Shown piece by piece: positions 61,225 through 64,000 of a DNA stretch of 64,000 nucleotides. This DNA is from Chthonomonas calidirosea. GTDB lineage: Bacteria; Armatimonadota; Chthonomonadetes; Chthonomonadales; CAJBBX01. Location of the stretch: assembly GCA_020722705.1 (NCBI GenBank), contig DYKI01000008.1, positions 8,425 to 72,424 of the forward strand. The letters are read 5' to 3'. Made by a program: the position numbers and the translations under genes. Under the pieces are notes generated by a model. It was not told where the DNA came from, made no database searches, and was given only the letters and a program-made list of their open reading frames with translations. Each line of letters starts with the position of its first letter. Positions within the stretch are counted from its first letter, which is position 1.

Positions 61225-62045
61225 AAGCGGGTCGTTTCCTACTCCATCTCGCCCTGGGTGCCGCAGGGATCGTGTTCCTTGCACCGGTGGCATGGATGCT
61301 GGTCATGTCCTTTCTGCCGGAAAGCGAGATATTCCAGCCGGTGCCCCACTGGTGGCCGCAACACCCAACGTGGAGCAACTACATCGAGCTATGGAAGCGG
61401 GCCGAGGAGGCGCCCGTGCCGCGCTGGTTCTTCAATAGCGCACTGGTCGCCGCTGCCGGAACCAGCTCCTACCTGCTCTTGAGCAGCATGGCGGCCTATG
61501 CCTTCGCGCGCCTCAACTTTCCGGGGCGCGATCTGCTCTTCTTCGCGGTGCTGGCGACACTGGTGATCCCCGGCCAGGTCACCATCATCCCGGTCTTCCT
61601 GATCCTGCAGAAGCTCGGCTGGTTCAACACCTACTATGCGCTTATCGTACCGGGCCTGTCGGGAGCGTTCGGGGTGTTCCTGCTGCGTCAGTTCTTCCTG
61701 ACCATTCCGCGGGAACTTGAAGAAGCCGCCGTTATGGACGGCTGCGGCCGCGCCGCCATCTATCGGCGGATTATCCTGCCCATCGGCAAGCCGGCCATCG
61801 CGACGCTGGGCATCTTCTCGTTTCTCGGAGCATGGAACGACTTCATGCTGCCCCTGATCGCCGTGAACGAAAACGAGATGCGCACGCTGCCCGTCGGGCT
61901 CATGATCTTCCTTGGGCGCTACACCATGCAGTACGGGCTGGTCATGGCGGCCGCAGTCGTGGCCACGATCCCCGTCATCGCGATGTTCCTGATGTTCCAG
62001 CGGCACATCGTGCGCGGCGTCGTGCTCACCGGGCTGAAGGGCTGA
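61221..62045 (+). CDS. Sugar ABC transporter permease (MalG/UgpE type)
   Basis: A 274-residue permease with six membrane segments. The first is HLALGAAGIVFLAPVAWMLV, followed by the substrate-side ESEIFQPVPHWWPQHPTWSN. The core motif is YAFARLNFPGRDLLFFAVLA, and the EAA loop is RELEEAAVMDGCGRAAIYRR, IILPIGKPAIATLGIFSFLG. The stretch FLGAWNDFMLPLIAVNENEM is typical of the MalG type. It is the last gene of the GH43-binding protein-permease-permease operon; no ATPase gene follows. Confidence 0.95.
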   Translation: MKAGRFLLHLALGAAGIVFLAPVAWMLVMSFLPESEIFQPVPHWWPQHPTWSNYIELWKRAEEAPVPRWFFNSALVAAAGTSSYLLLSSMAAYAFARLNFPGRDLLFFAVLATLVIPGQVTIIPVFLILQKLGWFNTYYALIVPGLSGAFGVFLLRQFFLTIPRELEEAAVMDGCGRAAIYRRIILPIGKPAIATLGIFSFLGAWNDFMLPLIAVNENEMRTLPVGLMIFLGRYTMQYGLVMAAAVVATIPVIAMFLMFQRHIVRGVVLTGLKG

Positions 62046-62109
62046 TCACGCTGCGGGCAGAGCGCATGGGCGCCGGCTTCACCGAACGGCGGCCCCCCAT
62101 CCGATTGCA

Positions 62110-62138
62110 TTGACACCTCGGCGACCGTCCGGTATGAT
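62110..62138 (+). promoter_or_regulatory. Consensus promoter of nfeD, leaderless type
   Basis: TTGACA (62110-62115), a 17-bp spacer and TATGAT (62133-62138), followed by seven bases (GAACCCT) and ATG 62146. The layout is the same as at 6578-6540 on the minus strand. Confidence 0.7.
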
Positions 62139-62145
62139 GAACCCT

Positions 62146-63516
62146 ATGGACCGCAATCGCATTCTGCGACGAATGCTGGTGGCGGCGATGGCGCTCTGTG
62201 CGGTGGCGCTGAGCGTGGCCCAACCACGCGGCGGCGAGCGCTCCTTCGTGCTCATGCGCATGGATGGACCGATCATGCCGCCGACGAAGGACTGCTTCCG
62301 GCGGGCGCTGGACCGCGCAGTTCGAGATCGCGCCGAGCTGCTGCTGATCGAGATGAACACCCCGGGCGGACACGGCGAAACGATGCGCGACATCGCCCAG
62401 GACATCCTCAATGCGCGCGTCCCGGTTGTGGTGTATGTCACGCCATCGGGCGCAAGGGCGGCGAGCGCAGGCGCTGTGATCGGCCTCACCGCCCACGTAC
62501 TGGCCATGGCGCCGTCAACCAATATCGGAGCCGCCCATCCCGTCATGGGCACCGGGGGCGACATCCCGAAGGATATGCGCGACAAAGTCGTCAACGACAT
62601 GTCGGCGTTTCTGAGAACGGTTGCGGCGCGTCGCGGCAAGAGCGCCGACTGGGCCGAGAGCATCGTGCGCCGGAGCGTGGCGAGCACCGAGGCCGAAGCG
62701 CTCAAAGCTGGAGTGGCGGATCTGATCGCGGACGACCGGAAGGAGCTGTTCGCAAAGCTCGACGGACGCGAGGTGAAGCTCGGCGACGGCTCGAAGCGGA
62801 TGATGCGCACCATGGGGCTGCGCGCTCAGGAAGTGGAGCACTCGTGGGTCGAGCGCCTGCTGCTGCTGCTCTTCGACGGCAACGTGACCCTCATCCTCGG
62901 GGCGATCGCCTTCTACGGCATCATTGCCGAAGTTCAGAGTCCGGGCGCGATCTTCCCGGGCGTCATCGGCAGCATAGCCCTCGTGCTCTCGCTCTACTCC
63001 ATGTCGGTGTTGTCGGTGAATGCCGCCGGCGTCGCATTGCTCCTGCTCGCAGGGGTCCTCTTGGTCGTGGACATCTACGCGCCCACGCATGGCATCCTGA
63101 CTGCCGGAGGCATCACCGCCTTCATCTTCGGGGCGCTCATGCTGTTCCGGGATTCGAGCACAGGCGCGCAGGTTTCGCTGGTTGTGGTGTTGACGCTGGC
63201 GCTCGCGACGGCGGCGTTCTTCGTATTCGTGATCAGCAGCGTTATCCGTTCTCGGCGCATGCCCCCGGGAACAGGGCCGGAGTCCCTCTTGGGAGCTCAC
63301 GGCAGAGCGCGAACGGCTCTCGATCCCGGCGGCAACGTGTTCGTGGACGGGGCCATCTGGCAGGCGCTGAACGTCGGCGACGACCCGGTTGCGGCAGGCG
63401 ACGATGTTATCGTCCAGGGACGCAATGGGCTGGTGCTTCAGGTCGTGCGTGCCGAGGCTGCGGACCCCGAACCGGTGTACCGGTCTCGGCGACCTGCGCA
63501 AGAGGAGGGGGCGTAA
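62146..63516 (+). CDS. NfeD-type membrane-bound ClpP-class serine protease
   Basis: A 456-residue membrane protein of the NfeD1b class. The N-terminal signal or anchor is MLVAAMALCAVALSVAQP. The protease domain has LLIEMNTPGGHGETMRDIAQ, VYVTPSGARAASAGAVIGLT with the catalytic Ser (ASAG), and the Lys in the later helix region. Then come about four membrane segments (LILGAIAFYGIIAEVQSPGA, IFPGVIGSIALVLSLYSMSV, AAGVALLLLAGVLLVVDIYA, GGITAFIFGALMLFRDSSTG) and a C-terminal OB fold (GTGPESLLGAHGRARTALDP, DDVIVQGRNGLVLQVVRAEA). It is paired with the downstream slipin, a classic association in membrane microdomains. The message probably begins at the ATG. Confidence 0.92.
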   Translation: MDRNRILRRMLVAAMALCAVALSVAQPRGGERSFVLMRMDGPIMPPTKDCFRRALDRAVRDRAELLLIEMNTPGGHGETMRDIAQDILNARVPVVVYVTPSGARAASAGAVIGLTAHVLAMAPSTNIGAAHPVMGTGGDIPKDMRDKVVNDMSAFLRTVAARRGKSADWAESIVRRSVASTEAEALKAGVADLIADDRKELFAKLDGREVKLGDGSKRMMRTMGLRAQEVEHSWVERLLLLLFDGNVTLILGAIAFYGIIAEVQSPGAIFPGVIGSIALVLSLYSMSVLSVNAAGVALLLLAGVLLVVDIYAPTHGILTAGGITAFIFGALMLFRDSSTGAQVSLVVVLTLALATAAFFVFVISSVIRSRRMPPGTGPESLLGAHGRARTALDPGGNVFVDGAIWQALNVGDDPVAAGDDVIVQGRNGLVLQVVRAEAADPEPVYRSRRPAQEEGA

Positions 63517-63520
63517 AGCA

Positions 63521-64000
63521 ATGGGGGAGATCATCCTCTGGATCATCCAGCAGATAGGCTACGCGGGGCTCGTCATCGTCATTCTGGCCATCGTCATCCT
63601 GCCTGCTGCCGTTCGCATCCTGCCCGCATGGGAGCGCGCAATCGTGCTGAGGCTCGGCAAGTTCAACCGCGTGACGGGTCCGGGACCGATCATTCTGATC
63701 CCGTATGTTGATCGGGCCATCCGGGTGGATACGCGCATCCTCACGATGGACGTGCCGCGACAGGAGATGATGACCCGCGACAACGTGCCTGTTACCGTTG
63801 ATGCCATCGTGCTGTTCAAGGTCGTGGAGCCCCAGTTCGCGGTCCTCAACATCGAGAACTTCATCCGCACGACCTCGCTCATCGCCCAGACCACTCTGCG
63901 GAGCACCATAGGCCAGATCGAGCTTGACGAGCTGCTGGCTCAGCGCGACCAGGTCAACCAGCGCCTCCAGACGGTCATTGACGAGCAGACCGAGCCGTTC
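63521..64000 (+). CDS. Slipin/SPFH-domain protein (3' truncated)
   Basis: The first 160 codons of a stomatin-like protein that runs past the window. The membrane hairpin is LIVILAIVILPAAVRIL-like (GYAGLVIVILAIVILPAAV), then the SPFH domain (RAIVLRLGKFNRVTGPGPII, RVDTRILTMDVPRQEMMTRD, VPVTVDAIVLFKVVEPQFAV, TLRSTIGQIELDELLAQRDQ). Slipins oligomerise at the membrane and their C-terminus is a substrate of the NfeD protease encoded four bases upstream. AGGAGGGGG gives the ribosome-binding site before ATG 63521. Confidence 0.95.
   Translation, partial: MGEIILWIIQQIGYAGLVIVILAIVILPAAVRILPAWERAIVLRLGKFNRVTGPGPIILIPYVDRAIRVDTRILTMDVPRQEMMTRDNVPVTVDAIVLFKVVEPQFAVLNIENFIRTTSLIAQTTLRSTIGQIELDELLAQRDQVNQRLQTVIDEQTEPF

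Overview
The window is high-GC bacterial chromosome, densely coding, mostly on the + strand. The organism looks like a free-living, saprophytic member of the Armatimonadota or a near neighbour. This is inferred from the pseudopilin with the [14 protein letters not shown]-type N-terminus and H-X9-DG tail, from the many secreted or Tat-exported carbohydrate-active proteins, and from the Gram-negative-style lipoproteins. No rRNA, tRNA or CRISPR array was seen, so the phylum is an inference from protein style only.

Layout. 1-4.7 kb: a hybrid sensor kinase (cut by the window edge), its NarL-type response regulator, and a GH36 alpha-galactosidase broken by an in-frame TGA. 4.7-12.5 kb: dnaA, a small conserved-looking minus-strand gene with a perfect consensus promoter, pyrG, and a LolD-like ATPase with a giant FtsX-like permease. 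12.5-20.6 kb: a secreted CBM-like protein, folP, a TPR protein, a URO-D family protein, a LolA-like protein, a VWA-like membrane protein, ApbE and a SUMF1-domain protein. 20.6-32.4 kb: three exported sugar-metabolism proteins (Gfo/Idh/MocA, sugar isomerase, TIM barrel), a HI0074/MNT toxin-antitoxin pair, secreted hydrolases, an AI-2E exporter family protein and a PQQ-like propeller. 32.4-38.3 kb: a SurA/PrsA-type lipoprotein isomerase, a YabN-type methylase-MazG fusion, a DppD ATPase, an FmdB zinc ribbon, and an M15 peptidase preceded by a PQQ-propeller remnant. 38.3-44.3 kb: a fragmentary hydrolase, a CopG/MazF toxin-antitoxin pair, an Rbs-type sugar permease and binding protein split by two small genes, and a DUF4838 protein. 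44.4-49.1 kb: a perR-katG operon with a likely autoregulatory operator, a LysE-type exporter and a nucleoside hydrolase. 49.3-51.6 kb: a four-gene cluster of a 30-residue leader-like peptide, a membrane protein, a pseudopilin and a thioredoxin-fold protein. 52-62 kb: sialate O-acetylesterase, GH4, an ArsR-type regulator, a pseudopilin, and a GH43-binding protein-permease-permease operon. 62.1-64 kb: an NfeD protease with a slipin (cut by the window edge).

The most unusual signal is not a gene. At least five families of short dispersed repeats are scattered between and inside genes. One is a 9-bp-period tandem repeat (core GGAC/GATCG) at seven loci. A second is a roughly 27-30 bp element (core GGCGGGAGCCTCGCCCTCCC) that sits in an intergenic pair, inside the MazG fusion gene, and inside a lipoprotein signal peptide. 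The others are an inverted-repeat element inside a glycoside hydrolase gene, a CGAGTA hairpin and a TTGAG/CGAAACC element. Several are translated in frame, so they have been accommodated as linkers or even as a secretion signal.

Promoters of TTGACA-N17-TATAAT quality are visible before dnaA, prsA, the 6.5 kb minus gene, perR, the ArsR gene and nfeD. In two of these the -10 box is followed by exactly 7 nt and then ATG, which implies leaderless mRNAs.
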